A stretch of DNA of 64,000 nt from Triplophysa rosa (Eukaryota; Chordata; Actinopteri; Cypriniformes; Nemacheilidae): positions 2,477,351-2,541,350 of the forward strand of contig NC_079905.1 of NCBI RefSeq assembly GCF_024868665.1, written 5' to 3'. Of this stretch, positions 63,212-64,000 are shown piece after piece. The position numbers were made by a program, and so were the translations under genes. Each line of letters opens with the position of its first letter. Within the stretch, counting starts at the first letter, position 1. The notes beneath the pieces are model-generated. The model was not told where the DNA came from, searched no databases, and was given only the letters and a program-made list of their open reading frames with translations.

Positions 63212-64000
63212 CCTGCACCGAGAGCAAAAGTCCATTAAAACACAGCAGGCTACAGATTAGATTTCACTGTACAAACCAAAAGGACATTATTCCTGGATTA
63301 CCGAATTGAATTAAGTTATTATGTGACCAAATGTTTAGATTTAGCAGGACATCAGATCACAAGAAGATGGAATATTGGTGTCTGGCTCGCTTTAGCATGT
63401 TTTGACATAAAACCCTACTGTCGAGTTAATGTTCGGTCATGATCTAAGATATCTATGCGTGGAGGTTGTGTCGGCCTATCGTATTAGCCTGTGGATTCAG
63501 ATACCAGTGATTGCTTTGCTTGGTTTCAGTTGATCAAATGGAAAAAATCCATTCATTAAAAAGCATAACCAATCAATTCATATTTCAAACAAAATGAGCA
63601 ATTGTTAAACCTTGGAAAGGTGGACAGTACAAATTAAACACTATAGACCACTTCGGAAAACGTTACCAACGCTGTTCCAGAAGAACTTCCTGTTTCAGTT
63701 TTCGTAACACTGCACAATTTGAACAAAATACAACCAACAAAACATTTATATTATAACCGAATCAAAATGCTAAACAAATACATGTACGATTTTAAAAATA
63801 TAAGAAAAATGAAACCGAAGTGCTGATGGTCTATATGGTTGCTAGGTGGTTACTTACAGGTCTAGGTCAAACGTGTTAACCCAGTTGTCTGGCTGTGGTC
63901 TGTAGATATGGCCTATACAGATAGAAAAGAAAACACAATAAGTACTCATTTAAGTTTAGTACGCAGAGTTTGGGACAAACCTCTAACCTCACAGTAAGTA
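63208..64000. other. Right end of window
   Basis: Contains a copy (63640-63835) of the AAACAGGAAGT dispersed repeat seen at 35945-36060. No gene recognised. Confidence 0.4.

Overview
The window is vertebrate, almost certainly cyprinid-fish, nuclear DNA. It has long GT-AG introns, AT-rich non-coding sequence, CpG depletion outside young repeats, and many copies of short inverted-repeat transposons (MITEs) typical of zebrafish- and carp-type genomes. Nothing prokaryotic is present: no operons, Shine-Dalgarno sites, CRISPR arrays or functional tRNA/rRNA genes were seen.

One protein-coding gene is supported, fam135b, on the + strand. Nineteen coding exons between 5801 and 32321 join in frame at every junction and give 1329 codons plus a stop. 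The product has the conserved FAM135 N-terminal region, a long disordered middle encoded mostly by one 1.8-kb exon, and a C-terminal alpha/beta-hydrolase (DUF676) domain. A lipase-type GHSLG elbow and plausible Asp and His partners are intact. The coding exon that holds the start has an upstream 3' splice site, so at least one 5' UTR exon and the promoter lie further left or outside the window. A two-codon upstream ORF abuts the start. The introns carry MITEs, hAT-type insertions with 8-bp target duplications, and microsatellites.

From about 32.3 to 64 kb no further host coding exon could be recognised. This part holds the fam135b 3' UTR and then about 28 kb of intergenic DNA. It contains nested transposons (37.0-38.1, 39.4-40.1 and 61.9-62.5 kb), a decayed reverse-strand non-LTR retrotransposon with a tRNA-derived SINE near its tail (58.7-61.0 kb), and an 870-bp purine-rich tract behind a CpG cluster (56.3-57.5 kb). 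It also contains several repeat-free blocks with homeodomain/POU-like core motifs that read like conserved non-coding elements. In mammals FAM135B borders a large gene desert, so a regulatory landscape here would fit, but conservation was not tested.

No clear novel system was found. The most useful leads are the candidate conserved elements, the (GA)n/(CT)n inverted pair in intron 3, the start-abutting uORF, the DSGxxS motif in exon 12, and two transposons that carry exon-like coding pieces ending in splice donors.
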